Assembly (NCBI RefSeq): GCF_010692745.1
Contig: NZ_JAAHTB010000001.1
Span: forward strand, 248,001 to 312,000
Length of the DNA: 64,000 bases
Direction of reading: 5' to 3'
Source of the DNA: Methylobacterium sp. BTF04
Lineage (GTDB): Bacteria; Pseudomonadota; Alphaproteobacteria; Rhizobiales; Beijerinckiaceae
Shown piece after piece: positions 44,569 to 53,624 of this stretch. Numbering within the stretch: the stretch's first letter is position 1; every line of letters begins with the position of its first letter. The notes below the pieces were generated by a model that saw only the letters and a program-made list of their open reading frames with translations, had not been told where the DNA came from and did not search any database. The position numbers and the translations under genes are program-made.

Positions 44569-45993
44569 TCACGGCCGGCACGTGATGCCGACGACGGCGC
44601 CCGCCAACCCCGCAGCTGCGGCCCCGACCGAACCCGTCCGCATCGATGCCGATGCGGGCGGGTTCGCGATTCCGGCCTGTGCCAGGAAGGCGCCGAGGGC
44701 GCCGACCGGCACCAGACCATAGCTCGCGGGCGGCACGATCCCCGCCACGAGGCGGGGCGCGGCCGGGAACCGCACCACGAGGCCCGCGAGGGCGCCCGTC
44801 CGGTCGAGAACCGGGGCGCCGCCGGCCCCCGGCTGCAGCGGTGCGATCACCCGGTTTCCGTCCGATCCGGCTTGGCCCGGCGCCACCGAAACACCCTCGG
44901 CATTCGCCCCCAGCACCATAAGGTCGTCTCCGGCGGCCGGCGAAACGGCGCGTAGAGTTGGCGTGATCGGGGTCATGCCGGGCAGACGCCCTGTCTCCAG
45001 CAGGACGAGGTCGCGGGCCGCGTCGCGCGTGGCGATGCGCGCCGGACTTCCGCCGACGCTCGGCGTGGCACAGCCGTCCAGTGCCGATGCGCTCGTCAAG
45101 ACGCGCCCCGGCCCGACGACCAATCCGGTCGCGGTGGGAGCGGATGGCGTGGGGAGGACGGGTCGCACCGGGGCGACTGTCGCGATAGGGCCCGAGGGCA
45201 CGGTTGGAGCCGCGCTCACCTCGGGAAACGGCACGAAGCTGTTGGCGATGGCGATGACGAGCTTGTCCACGTCCACCGACAGCACTTTGTCGTAGCCGAT
45301 GGTCAGGCCGCGCAGGCCGGCCTCGCCGGCGGCGTAGCGGATGTAGGACTTGCCGGTGGCGGTCTCCGCACTGACCACGAGGAAGTCCGGCCGCTGAATC
45401 TTGTAGGTCACGCGCCGGTCCGGACTCGGTGCGGTGATCCGCGCGAACACCGCGTCGAGCCCGGTCTCGCCGGCGGGAAACGATTTCGTCTCCACGGTGA
45501 TGCGCCCATCGGCGCTCTGCCAGCGGGTGCCCCCGGGCTGGGGCGTCCGTTTCGGCAGCAGGCGTTCGGGCACGCCGAGGGTCGCACCGCTGGCCGCATC
45601 CGGTTTCACGACGAAGCGCGCCGCGCCGCGGGCCGCCTCGCCGGCCTTGAGGAGAGTGGCGCGTCCGGCCGCGTCGGGCGGTCCGGCGCTGCCGTTGCGC
45701 TTGCCGTAGGCCAGGAGCGCATCGTAGGTGCGCCGTCCGAAGGTGCCGGTGACGACGCTGTTGTAGTCGCCGGTCCAGATCAGGGCGTCCTGCAATCCCT
45801 TGCGCTCGGTCTCGGGCAGCGCCTCGAACGCGGCCTTGGCCGTCTCGAAGGCCGGATCGGGCGCCGTCGCCGCCGGCTTCGGCTTGACCGGTGCCGGCGG
45901 AGCCTGCGCGCCGGCCGAGCCGATCATGAGACAGGCCGCGAGCGCCATTGCGCCGTGGCTGCCGATCCTACTGATTCGGCGGTGATGCGCCAT
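44569..45993 (-). CDS. exported peptidoglycan-binding, trypsin-like pseudoprotease
   Basis: 474 residues. A signal peptide (MALAACLMIGSAGAQA, about 16-31) is followed by a peptidoglycan-binding-like motif (LQDALIWTGDYNSVVTGTFGRRTYDALL, here 67-94), a middle domain, and a C-terminal trypsin/DegP-like fold from about 285. The triad is broken: VLTSASALDGC has Ser303 where His is expected, RDAARDLVLLE keeps Asp328, and PGAGGAPVLD has Gly391 in place of Ser. The C-terminus ends in a hydrophobic segment. Divergent from the alpha-2-macroglobulin gene by 171 bases. Confidence 0.78.
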   Translation of the reverse strand: MAHHRRISRIGSHGAMALAACLMIGSAGAQAPPAPVKPKPAATAPDPAFETAKAAFEALPETERKGLQDALIWTGDYNSVVTGTFGRRTYDALLAYGKRNGSAGPPDAAGRATLLKAGEAARGAARFVVKPDAASGATLGVPERLLPKRTPQPGGTRWQSADGRITVETKSFPAGETGLDAVFARITAPSPDRRVTYKIQRPDFLVVSAETATGKSYIRYAAGEAGLRGLTIGYDKVLSVDVDKLVIAIANSFVPFPEVSAAPTVPSGPIATVAPVRPVLPTPSAPTATGLVVGPGRVLTSASALDGCATPSVGGSPARIATRDAARDLVLLETGRLPGMTPITPTLRAVSPAAGDDLMVLGANAEGVSVAPGQAGSDGNRVIAPLQPGAGGAPVLDRTGALAGLVVRFPAAPRLVAGIVPPASYGLVPVGALGAFLAQAGIANPPASASMRTGSVGAAAAGLAGAVVGITCRP

Positions 45994-46164
45994 CGTTCAC
46001 GCTCTCCGGGGAACCGCGCCCAGCTGTGGCAGAGCCGTCGCCGGAATTCCAGAGAGTCGGCGTCCGGTCCGGTGCTTATCGCCGTTGCGGGCGAGACGCG
46101 AGGTGCTACGGTCCGGCAACGCACCGGCAGGCCTTGAGTCGGCCGCCATAAGAAGACGGGATCG

Positions 46165-49100
46165 ATGATGTCGGGATCGACCAGACTCGGGCGCTCGGCC
46201 AGCTGCATCGCCGCTGCCCTCCTCGCCGGATTCGTCGGGTTTGCGGCCACCGCCGAGGCGCAGACGAGCCCCGGCAAGGCCGCCCCGTCCAAAGCCGCCC
46301 CCGCCAGACCCGGCAAACTCCTGAAGACCTTCCAGCGCGACGATCTCGCCAGCGACGGCGTCCGTCTCGAATCCGCTCTCAAGGCCGAGGCGGGTACGGC
46401 CGCCTTGCGCCCGGCCGCCAAGGCGCGGGCCGAGGGCGACGCGCTGGTGGAGGCGGAGAAGCCGGCCGAGGCGCTCAAGCCCTTGAGCCTCGCGGTCGTC
46501 GCCGAGCCGAGCGACCCCGACAATTGGCTCGCCTATGCGCGCGCCGCCAGCACCGTCGGCAATAGCGAGGCCGGAGACTACGCGAGCCGCCTGCGCCTGC
46601 GCCGCAATGCGCGGGCCGCCGCCTACCAGGGCTACCTGCGGGCGACCGCCGCCCCTGCCGAGGCGGAGGCCCTGGCGACGTTGGGCGAGGTCTATGCCGA
46701 CGAATCCGAATGGCGCCCGTCGCTGGAGGCCTATCGCGCCAGCCTCGCGCTCGCCGACGAGGCCGGCGTGCGCGAGACCTACGAGGGTCTGCGCGCCGAG
46801 CACGGCTTCCGCATCCTCGACTACAAGGTCGATTCGGATGCCGCCGCTCCGCGCGTCTGTTTCCAGTTCTCGGAGGGGCTCGCGGCGAAGGCCGACTTCA
46901 CCCCCTTCGTCGCGGTCTCGGGTGCGGCCAACGCCGCCGTCACCGCCAGCGGCCAGCAGATCTGCGTCGATGGCCTCAAGCACGGCGAGCGCTACGCCTT
47001 CGTCCTGCGCCAGGGGATCCCGTCTGCGGCCGGGGAGACGCTCCTCAAATCCGCCGATTACGAGGTCTACGTCCGGGACCGCTCGCCTCAGGTGCGCTTC
47101 ACCGGCCGCAACTACGTCCTGCCCCGCAGCGGACAAGCCGGAGTGCCGCTGGTCTCGGTGAACGCGCCCAAGATCGACGTCGAGGTTCTGCGCGTCGGCG
47201 ACCGCGGCCTCCTGCCCTCGCTGCGCTCGGAAGATTTCCTGTCGCAACTGAATGGTTCGACGGCAAAGACCATCGCCGATCAGAAGGGCATCCGGGTCTG
47301 GAAGGGCGTGCTCGACACCGCCAAGGCCGACCTGAACCAGGAGGCCGTCACCGCCTTCCCGGTGCTCCAGGCGGTGGGTAAGCTCGAGCCCGGCATCTAC
47401 ATCATGCTGGCTCAGGCGAGCGGGGTCGCCGGCACACCGGACGAGGAGGGCGGCTACGAGCAGCAGGCCACGCAATGGTTCGTGGTCTCGGACCTCGGTC
47501 TCACCGTGTTCAAGGGCCGTGACGGGGTTCACGTCTTCGCCCGCTCGCTCGCCTCCGCCGAGGTGGTGGCCGGGGCCGAGATTAGGCTGGTGGCGCGCAA
47601 CAACGAGGTGCTGGCCACCGCCAAGACCGACGGCCAGGGCCACGTGGCGTTCGCGCCGGGCCTCGCCCGCGGGGAGGGCGGCATCGCGCCCGGTCTCGTG
47701 GTGGCGCAGCTCGCCGACGATTACGGCTTTCTCGATCTCAATCAATCCGCCTTCGATCTCACCGATCGCGGCGTGAAGGGTCGGCCGCAGCCCGGCGCCG
47801 TCGAAGCCTATGTCTTTCCCGAGCGCGGGGTCTACCGCTCGGGCGAGACGGTGAACCTCACCGCCCTGCTGCGCGATGCGCAGGGCGTCGCGGTGCCGGA
47901 GGTGCCGGTGACGCTGGTGGTGAAGCGCCCCGACGGCGTCGAATATCGCCGCACGCAAGTCGCCGATGCGGGGCTGGGCGGCCGCGGATACCCGCTGCCG
48001 CTGATGGCCGGCGCGATGCACGGCACGTGGCGGGTGGCGGCCTATACCGACCCCAAGGCGCCGGCGATCGGTGAGGCGAGCTTCCTGGTGGAGGATTACG
48101 TCCCCGAGCGCCTCGACGTGACCCTGTCCAGCGCGACCCCGACATTCACCAGGGGCGCGCCCGCCACCATCGCGGTGGCCGCGCGCTATCTCTACGGCGC
48201 ACCGGGCGCCGGCCTCGACGTCTCGGGCTCCGTCCTGGTGCAGCAGGCCGCCACCAGCGGCATCAAGGGCCTGGACGGCTTCTCCATCGGCCTCGACGAC
48301 GAGCGCGTGGAGGCCGCGTCCGCCGAGATCGAGGCCCACGCCACCACCGACGCGAAGGGCGCCGCGACCCTCGTGGTGCCTGTGCAGACCCTCAGCGCTC
48401 CGCGCCCCGTCGAGGCCAAGATCACGCTTCAGGTCGGCGAGCCGGGGGGGCGGGCACTCAGCCGCAGCCTCACCCTGCCGATCCTGCCCGAGGGTCCGGT
48501 GCTCGGCATCCGCAAGACGTTCTCCGGCGACCTCGCCGAGGGCGGCACCGCCGGGTTCGACGTGGTGATGGCCGCCCCCGACGGGCAGCGCCTCGCCCAG
48601 GCCAATGTTGCCTGGACCCTGCAACGGGTCGAGAAGAACTACCAATGGTACCGCGAGGGCGGGCGCTGGTCGTTCGAGCCCGTCACCAGCACCCGTCGCA
48701 TCGCCGACGGAACCCTCGACCTGAAGCCCGACGCACCGGGCCGGGTCGCCGCCAGCGTGACCTACGGCACCTACCGGCTTGAGGCGAGCGTGCCCGGCCG
48801 GCCCGCCGCCGCCGCGAGCGTCACCTTCACGGTGGGCTGGGGCGGCGGCGAGACCGCGGATGTGCCGGACCTACTCGATCTGCGCCTCGACAAGCCGGCC
48901 TATGCGGCCGGCGAGACCCTGCGCGCCCGACTCCAGCCGAAGTTCAAGGGGCAGGCGACGCTGGCGGTGGTGAGCGACAAGGTCCACGCGCTGCTCACCG
49001 TGGACGTGGCCGCCGGGGGAACCACCGTCGACATTCCGGTGAAGGCCGAATGGGGGGCGGGCGCCTACCTCGTCGCCACCGCCTACCGGCCCCTCGATCA

Positions 49101-51489
49101 GGCGGCCAAGCGTCTGCCCGGCCGCGCGCTCGGTGTGGCGTGGTTCGCGGTGGACAAGGACAGCCGCAGCCTCACCGTCACCGTGGACGCGCCGGCAAAG
49201 ACCCGGCCGCGCGAGACCCTGACCCTGCCGATCCAGCTCGCCGGGCTGAAATCCGGCGAGGAGGCGCGGGTCACGGTGGCGCTGGTCGATGTCGGCATCC
49301 TCAACCTGACGCGCTACGAATCGCCCAATCCCTTCGGCCACTTCTTCGGCCAGAAAGCGCTCGGCCCCGAGATCCGCGACGTCTACGGCTACCTCATCGA
49401 CGGCATGCAGGGCACTCTCGGCGCCATCCGGTCGGGCGGTGATGGCGGCGCCGGCGAACTCGCCGATTCGCCGCCGAGCCAGGCCCCCTTGGCCCTGTAT
49501 TCCGGCCCCGTCACCGTCGGTCCCGACGGCAAGGTGAGCGTGAGCTTTCCCCTGCCGGCCTTCAACGGTACCGGCCGGGTCATGGTCACCGCCTGGAGCA
49601 AAGCCAAGGTCGGCGCGGCCCAGGCCGACGTGATCATCCGCGATCCGGTGGTGCTCACCGGCACGCTGCCGCGCTTCCTCAACGTCGGCGACCGCTCGCG
49701 CTTCCACGTCGCCATCGACAACGTCGAGGGGCAGGCCGGCGACTATACGGTGGATCTCGACCTGGCCGGGCCGGTCCTCGTCGGGGCCGAGGCGGTGCAC
49801 AAGACCCTGCGGCTGGAGGCCGGGGCCAAGGGCGCCCTGGTGATTCCGCTCACCGCCGCCGGCCCCGGCCTGGCGCGCCTCGACGTCAACCTCTCCGGAC
49901 CCGGCATCACCGGCAGCGTCGGCCAGAGCTTCTCGCTCGCCATCGGCCCGGGCACCGGCGCCCTGGCGCGCCGCTCCGTGCGGCCCCTGGAACCCGGCGC
50001 CAGCGTGTCCCTGACCAATGAGCTCCTCGCCGACATCCTGCCGGGCACGGGCGCGGTCTCCGTCTCGGCCTCGAACCTGGCCGGCATCGACGTGCCGGCC
50101 CTGCTCCAGGCCCTCGACCGCTATCCCTATGGCTGCTCCGAGCAGACCGTCAGCCGGGCGATGCCGCTGCTCTACGTCAACCGGCTCGCCTCCCTCGACA
50201 AGCTGGGGCTCGACGATCAGGTCGACGAGCGCGTGCGTGCGGCGATCGAGCGGGTGCTCGCCCGCCAGAATTCCTCCGGGGATTTCGGGCTGTGGTCCAC
50301 GGACGGATCGAGCGACACTTGGCTCAACGCCTATGTCACCGACTTCCTCACCCGTGCCCGCGAGCGCGGTTTCGCCGTGCCCCAGACCGCGTTCTCCAAT
50401 GCGCTCGACCGCCTGCGCAACACCGTGGCCAACACCACCGAGGTGCGGGACGGCGGCATGGACATCGCCTATGCGGCCTATGTTCTGGCCCGCAACGGCC
50501 GGCCGGTGATGGGCGATCTGCGCTACCTCGCCGACACCAAGCTCGGCGACTTCGCGACGCCGCTCGGGCGCGGCCAGATCGCGGCGGCGCTGGCGCTGCT
50601 GGGCGATCGCGGCCGGGCAGCCAAGGCGTTCGAGGGGGCGGTGGCCGCCCTGAAGACGCCTGTCGATGCCGCAGCCTACCGGCCGGATTACGGGTCGCGC
50701 CTGCGCGACGGCGCCGGCCTGCTGGCGCTCGCCGCCGAAACCGGTCTCGCCCGCGACAGCGTGCAACCGCTCGGCGCGGTCATCGCCCAGGAACGGGCGA
50801 GCGGGCGCACCACCAGTACGCAGGAGAACGCCTGGATGGTGCTGGCGGCGGAGGGCCTGTCGAAGGAGGCCGAGGCTCTGCGCTTCACCGTCGACGGCAA
50901 GCCGGAGTCGGGCGCTCTCGCCCGCCTCTATCGGGGCGCGACGCTGGAGACCAAACCCGTCACTATCGTCAATGCCGGCAGCACCACCGCACAGGCGGTG
51001 ATCAGCGTCACCGGCAACCCGATCGCGCCCGAGCCGGCGGAATCTCATGGCTACACGGTGGAGCGCAGCTATCATCGCCTCGATGGGTCGGCTGTGGATC
51101 TCGCCCAGGGCGTGCGCCAGAACGATCGCCTCGTGGTGGTGCTGAAGGTGACGGAGGCCAAAGCCAGCGCCGGCCGCCTGCTGCTGGTGGACCGCCTGCC
51201 GGCGGGCCTGGAGATCGACAATCCGAAGCTGCTCGATGCGGATGCGCTCACCGGGCTCAGCTTCGCCAAGTCGGACGTGACGCCGGTCCATACCGAGTTC
51301 CGCGACGACCGCTTTATCGCCGCCTACGAGCGCACACCCGAGCAATCGGCCTTCTTCCGCGTGGCCTACACCGTGCGCGCAGTCTCGCCGGGCACCTACG
51401 TCCACCCGGCCGCCACCATCGAGGACATGTACCGCCCCGATCGCTTCGGCCGCACCGGCTTCGGCGCGGTGGTGGTGAGCGCGAAGTAG
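46165..51489 (+). CDS. bacterial alpha-2-macroglobulin with intact thioester
   Basis: 1774 residues. A signal peptide ends near AEAQT (about residue 33) with no lipobox, unlike the E. coli lipoprotein. A TPR-like helical region (about 85-210) precedes several macroglobulin beta domains. The thioester motif YGCSEQ (Cys1324-Gln1327) begins the TED domain, followed by LARQNSSGDFGLWSTDG; a C-terminal receptor-like domain contains LLLVDRLPAGLEIDNP. Such proteins are thought to trap invading proteases covalently. Paired with pbpC four bases downstream, as in enterobacterial yfhM-pbpC. Confidence 0.93.
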   Translation: MMSGSTRLGRSASCIAAALLAGFVGFAATAEAQTSPGKAAPSKAAPARPGKLLKTFQRDDLASDGVRLESALKAEAGTAALRPAAKARAEGDALVEAEKPAEALKPLSLAVVAEPSDPDNWLAYARAASTVGNSEAGDYASRLRLRRNARAAAYQGYLRATAAPAEAEALATLGEVYADESEWRPSLEAYRASLALADEAGVRETYEGLRAEHGFRILDYKVDSDAAAPRVCFQFSEGLAAKADFTPFVAVSGAANAAVTASGQQICVDGLKHGERYAFVLRQGIPSAAGETLLKSADYEVYVRDRSPQVRFTGRNYVLPRSGQAGVPLVSVNAPKIDVEVLRVGDRGLLPSLRSEDFLSQLNGSTAKTIADQKGIRVWKGVLDTAKADLNQEAVTAFPVLQAVGKLEPGIYIMLAQASGVAGTPDEEGGYEQQATQWFVVSDLGLTVFKGRDGVHVFARSLASAEVVAGAEIRLVARNNEVLATAKTDGQGHVAFAPGLARGEGGIAPGLVVAQLADDYGFLDLNQSAFDLTDRGVKGRPQPGAVEAYVFPERGVYRSGETVNLTALLRDAQGVAVPEVPVTLVVKRPDGVEYRRTQVADAGLGGRGYPLPLMAGAMHGTWRVAAYTDPKAPAIGEASFLVEDYVPERLDVTLSSATPTFTRGAPATIAVAARYLYGAPGAGLDVSGSVLVQQAATSGIKGLDGFSIGLDDERVEAASAEIEAHATTDAKGAATLVVPVQTLSAPRPVEAKITLQVGEPGGRALSRSLTLPILPEGPVLGIRKTFSGDLAEGGTAGFDVVMAAPDGQRLAQANVAWTLQRVEKNYQWYREGGRWSFEPVTSTRRIADGTLDLKPDAPGRVAASVTYGTYRLEASVPGRPAAAASVTFTVGWGGGETADVPDLLDLRLDKPAYAAGETLRARLQPKFKGQATLAVVSDKVHALLTVDVAAGGTTVDIPVKAEWGAGAYLVATAYRPLDQAAKRLPGRALGVAWFAVDKDSRSLTVTVDAPAKTRPRETLTLPIQLAGLKSGEEARVTVALVDVGILNLTRYESPNPFGHFFGQKALGPEIRDVYGYLIDGMQGTLGAIRSGGDGGAGELADSPPSQAPLALYSGPVTVGPDGKVSVSFPLPAFNGTGRVMVTAWSKAKVGAAQADVIIRDPVVLTGTLPRFLNVGDRSRFHVAIDNVEGQAGDYTVDLDLAGPVLVGAEAVHKTLRLEAGAKGALVIPLTAAGPGLARLDVNLSGPGITGSVGQSFSLAIGPGTGALARRSVRPLEPGASVSLTNELLADILPGTGAVSVSASNLAGIDVPALLQALDRYPYGCSEQTVSRAMPLLYVNRLASLDKLGLDDQVDERVRAAIERVLARQNSSGDFGLWSTDGSSDTWLNAYVTDFLTRARERGFAVPQTAFSNALDRLRNTVANTTEVRDGGMDIAYAAYVLARNGRPVMGDLRYLADTKLGDFATPLGRGQIAAALALLGDRGRAAKAFEGAVAALKTPVDAAAYRPDYGSRLRDGAGLLALAAETGLARDSVQPLGAVIAQERASGRTTSTQENAWMVLAAEGLSKEAEALRFTVDGKPESGALARLYRGATLETKPVTIVNAGSTTAQAVISVTGNPIAPEPAESHGYTVERSYHRLDGSAVDLAQGVRQNDRLVVVLKVTEAKASAGRLLLVDRLPAGLEIDNPKLLDADALTGLSFAKSDVTPVHTEFRDDRFIAAYERTPEQSAFFRVAYTVRAVSPGTYVHPAATIEDMYRPDRFGRTGFGAVVVSAK

Positions 51490-51493
51490 GGCG

Positions 51494-53617
51494 GTGGCAG
51501 CACCGCGCAGAGGCGCGTCTGCCTCCCCCAGAAAGGGGGGAGGCTTTCGCCGAGTGGTCGTTGCCGTTGCCGTCGCGGTCCTCGCCAGCGCGAGCGCCGG
51601 TCTCGCCCTCTGGCGTTTCGTCGCCACGCTTCCACCGCTCGACCTCACCCAGGCGGAAGCCCGCTCCACCGTGGTGCTGGACCGGGATGGACAGCTCCTG
51701 CGCCCGTTCGCCACCCAGGACGGGCGCTGGCGGCTGCCGTTGACCGCGGCGCAGGTCGATCCGCGCATGCGCGCCATGCTGATGGCCTACGAGGACCAGC
51801 GCTTCCTCCAGCATCCCGGCATCGATCCGGCCGCGAGCGTTCGCGCGGCGTGGCAATGGCTGAGCCATCGCCGCATCGTGTCGGGGGCCTCCACCCTGTC
51901 GATGCAGGTGGCCCGCTTGGTCGAGCCGCGGCCCGAGCGGTCGCTCACCGCGAAACTCCGCCAGATGGTGCGGGCGGTGCAGCTGGAACGCCGGCTCGGC
52001 AAGGCGGGCCTCCTCGACCTCTACCTCGCGCTCGCGCCCTATGGCGGTCCGGTGGAGGGCCTGAGGGCGGCGAGCCTCGCCTATTTCGGACGTGAACCGG
52101 CGCGGCTGTCCTTCGCGGAAAGTGCGCTGCTGGTGGGCCTGCCGCAGGCTCCCGAGGCGCGCCGGCCGGACCGTTTCCCGCAGCGCGCCCGCGCCGCCCG
52201 CGACCGGGTCCTCGACATCGTCGCCGCGCGCGGGGTCATCACGGTCGCGGAAGCACAAAGCGCGAAGGCCGAACCGGTCCCGACCGCGCGAAGGCCGTTC
52301 CCGATGGTGGCGGCGCATGCCGCCGAAGCGGTCGTCGCGGGCGATCCCGCCGCGCGGGTGATCCGCCTCGCCATCGACGGCCGGCTGCAGGCGAGCCTCG
52401 AACAGCTCGCCGCCGAGCGCGCCGCTGCCATGGGACCGGGCATCTCGGCGGCGATCCTCGCCCTCGACAACCGCACCGGCGCGGTGATCGCGCAGGTCGG
52501 AAGCCCCGGCTATCTCGATACCACCCGTTCGGGCGCCATCGACATGACCGGCGCCATCCGCTCGCCGGGCTCCGCCTTGAAGCCGTTCATCTACGCGCTC
52601 GCCTTCGAGACCGGCCTTGCTCATCCCGAGACCCAGCTCGACGATCGGCCTGTTCGCTTTGCCGGCTACGCGCCGGAGAATTTCGATCTCGGCTTCCAGG
52701 GCAGCGTGACGGCGCGGCGGGCGCTTCAGCTCTCGCTCAACGTACCGGCGGTGGATCTGCTGGAAGCCGTGGGGCCGGCCCGCTTCATCGCCCGGCTGCG
52801 TTCGGCCGGTGCCCGCATCGACCTGCCGCGCGATACCGCGCCGGGCCTGCCGGTGGCGCTGGGCGGCCTCGGCATCACCCTCACCGACCTCGCCCGCCTG
52901 TTCTCGGGGCTATCACGGCAGGGTCTCGTGCCGAACCTCGTGCGCCGGCTCGACGGGCCGGCGCAGGTATCGCTCGCGGAAGGCCGCATCACCGAGCCGG
53001 TCGCAGCCTGGTACGTCGCCGATACCTTGCGCGGGGCGCCGCCGCCGGAGAACGCCCTGCCGAACCGGATCGCCTACAAGACCGGCACCTCCTATGGCTA
53101 TCGCGATGCCTTGGCGGTGGGCTTCGACCGCCGCGTCACCATTGCGGTCTGGGTGGGCCGGCCTGACGGCAATGCCGTGCCGGGCCTCGTCGGACGGGTG
53201 GTTGCCGCGCCGATCCTGTTCGACGCCTTCGCCCGCTACGGCGGCGAGCCGGAGGCGGTGGCAAAGCCACCCGAAGCGCTGGTGACCACCACCGCCGGAC
53301 TGCCTCCGCCCCTGCGCCACATCCGGCGCGACATCCCCAAGACCCTGTCGGCGGCGTTGGGCGGCGCGCTCAAGATCGCCTACCCGCCCGACGGTGCCCG
53401 GATCGATCTCGGACTGGCGGAATCCGGCCCGTCCACAAGTCTTGCCCTCAAGGCGCTCGGCGGCGTGCCGCCGCTCACTTGGATGGTCGACGGCCTGCCG
53501 GTGGCCGGCAGCGCCCGGCGCCAGTCGGAATGGCGGCCGGAGGGCGCCGGCTTTGCCCGAATCTCGGTGATGGACGCGTCCGGCGCCAGCGACAGCGTGC
53601 TGGTCCGGATCGAATGA
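51494..53617 (+). CDS. pbpC: penicillin-binding protein 1C
   Basis: 707 residues: an N-terminal membrane span, glycosyltransferase 51 domain (YEDQRFLQHPGID, SGASTLSMQVARL, LTAKLRQMVRA), transpeptidase domain with SPGSALKPFIY (SxxK), SLN (LQLSLNVPAV) and KTGT (IAYKTGTSYGY), and the C-terminal PBP1C-specific domain. It polymerises and cross-links glycan, classically for repair. GTG 51494 is four bases after the alpha-2-macroglobulin stop; a GTG at 51554, after a hairpin containing GGGGGAGG, is a credible alternative that starts at VVVAVAVAV. Confidence 0.94.
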   Translation: MAAPRRGASASPRKGGGFRRVVVAVAVAVLASASAGLALWRFVATLPPLDLTQAEARSTVVLDRDGQLLRPFATQDGRWRLPLTAAQVDPRMRAMLMAYEDQRFLQHPGIDPAASVRAAWQWLSHRRIVSGASTLSMQVARLVEPRPERSLTAKLRQMVRAVQLERRLGKAGLLDLYLALAPYGGPVEGLRAASLAYFGREPARLSFAESALLVGLPQAPEARRPDRFPQRARAARDRVLDIVAARGVITVAEAQSAKAEPVPTARRPFPMVAAHAAEAVVAGDPAARVIRLAIDGRLQASLEQLAAERAAAMGPGISAAILALDNRTGAVIAQVGSPGYLDTTRSGAIDMTGAIRSPGSALKPFIYALAFETGLAHPETQLDDRPVRFAGYAPENFDLGFQGSVTARRALQLSLNVPAVDLLEAVGPARFIARLRSAGARIDLPRDTAPGLPVALGGLGITLTDLARLFSGLSRQGLVPNLVRRLDGPAQVSLAEGRITEPVAAWYVADTLRGAPPPENALPNRIAYKTGTSYGYRDALAVGFDRRVTIAVWVGRPDGNAVPGLVGRVVAAPILFDAFARYGGEPEAVAKPPEALVTTTAGLPPPLRHIRRDIPKTLSAALGGALKIAYPPDGARIDLGLAESGPSTSLALKALGGVPPLTWMVDGLPVAGSARRQSEWRPEGAGFARISVMDASGASDSVLVRIE
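51521..51544. promoter_or_regulatory. hairpin covering a possible pbpC ribosome-binding site
   Basis: GCCTCCCCC (51521-51529) pairs perfectly with GGGGGAGGC (51536-51544) around a 6-base loop. The right arm contains the best Shine-Dalgarno sequence in the area, about 10 bases before the GTG at 51554. The hairpin could hide that site, or it may be one of the dispersed CCTCCCC hairpins of GC-rich alphaproteobacteria. Confidence 0.5.
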
Positions 53618-53624
53618 TCGGCAT

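Noticed and set aside
45997..51777. Very long minus-strand open frames (882 and 968 codons) opposite alpha-2-macroglobulin and pbpC
   Set aside because: They are antisense shadows of a GC-rich, strongly biased coding strand: compositions are His/Arg/Gly rich, without domains, and the plus-strand genes are unambiguous.
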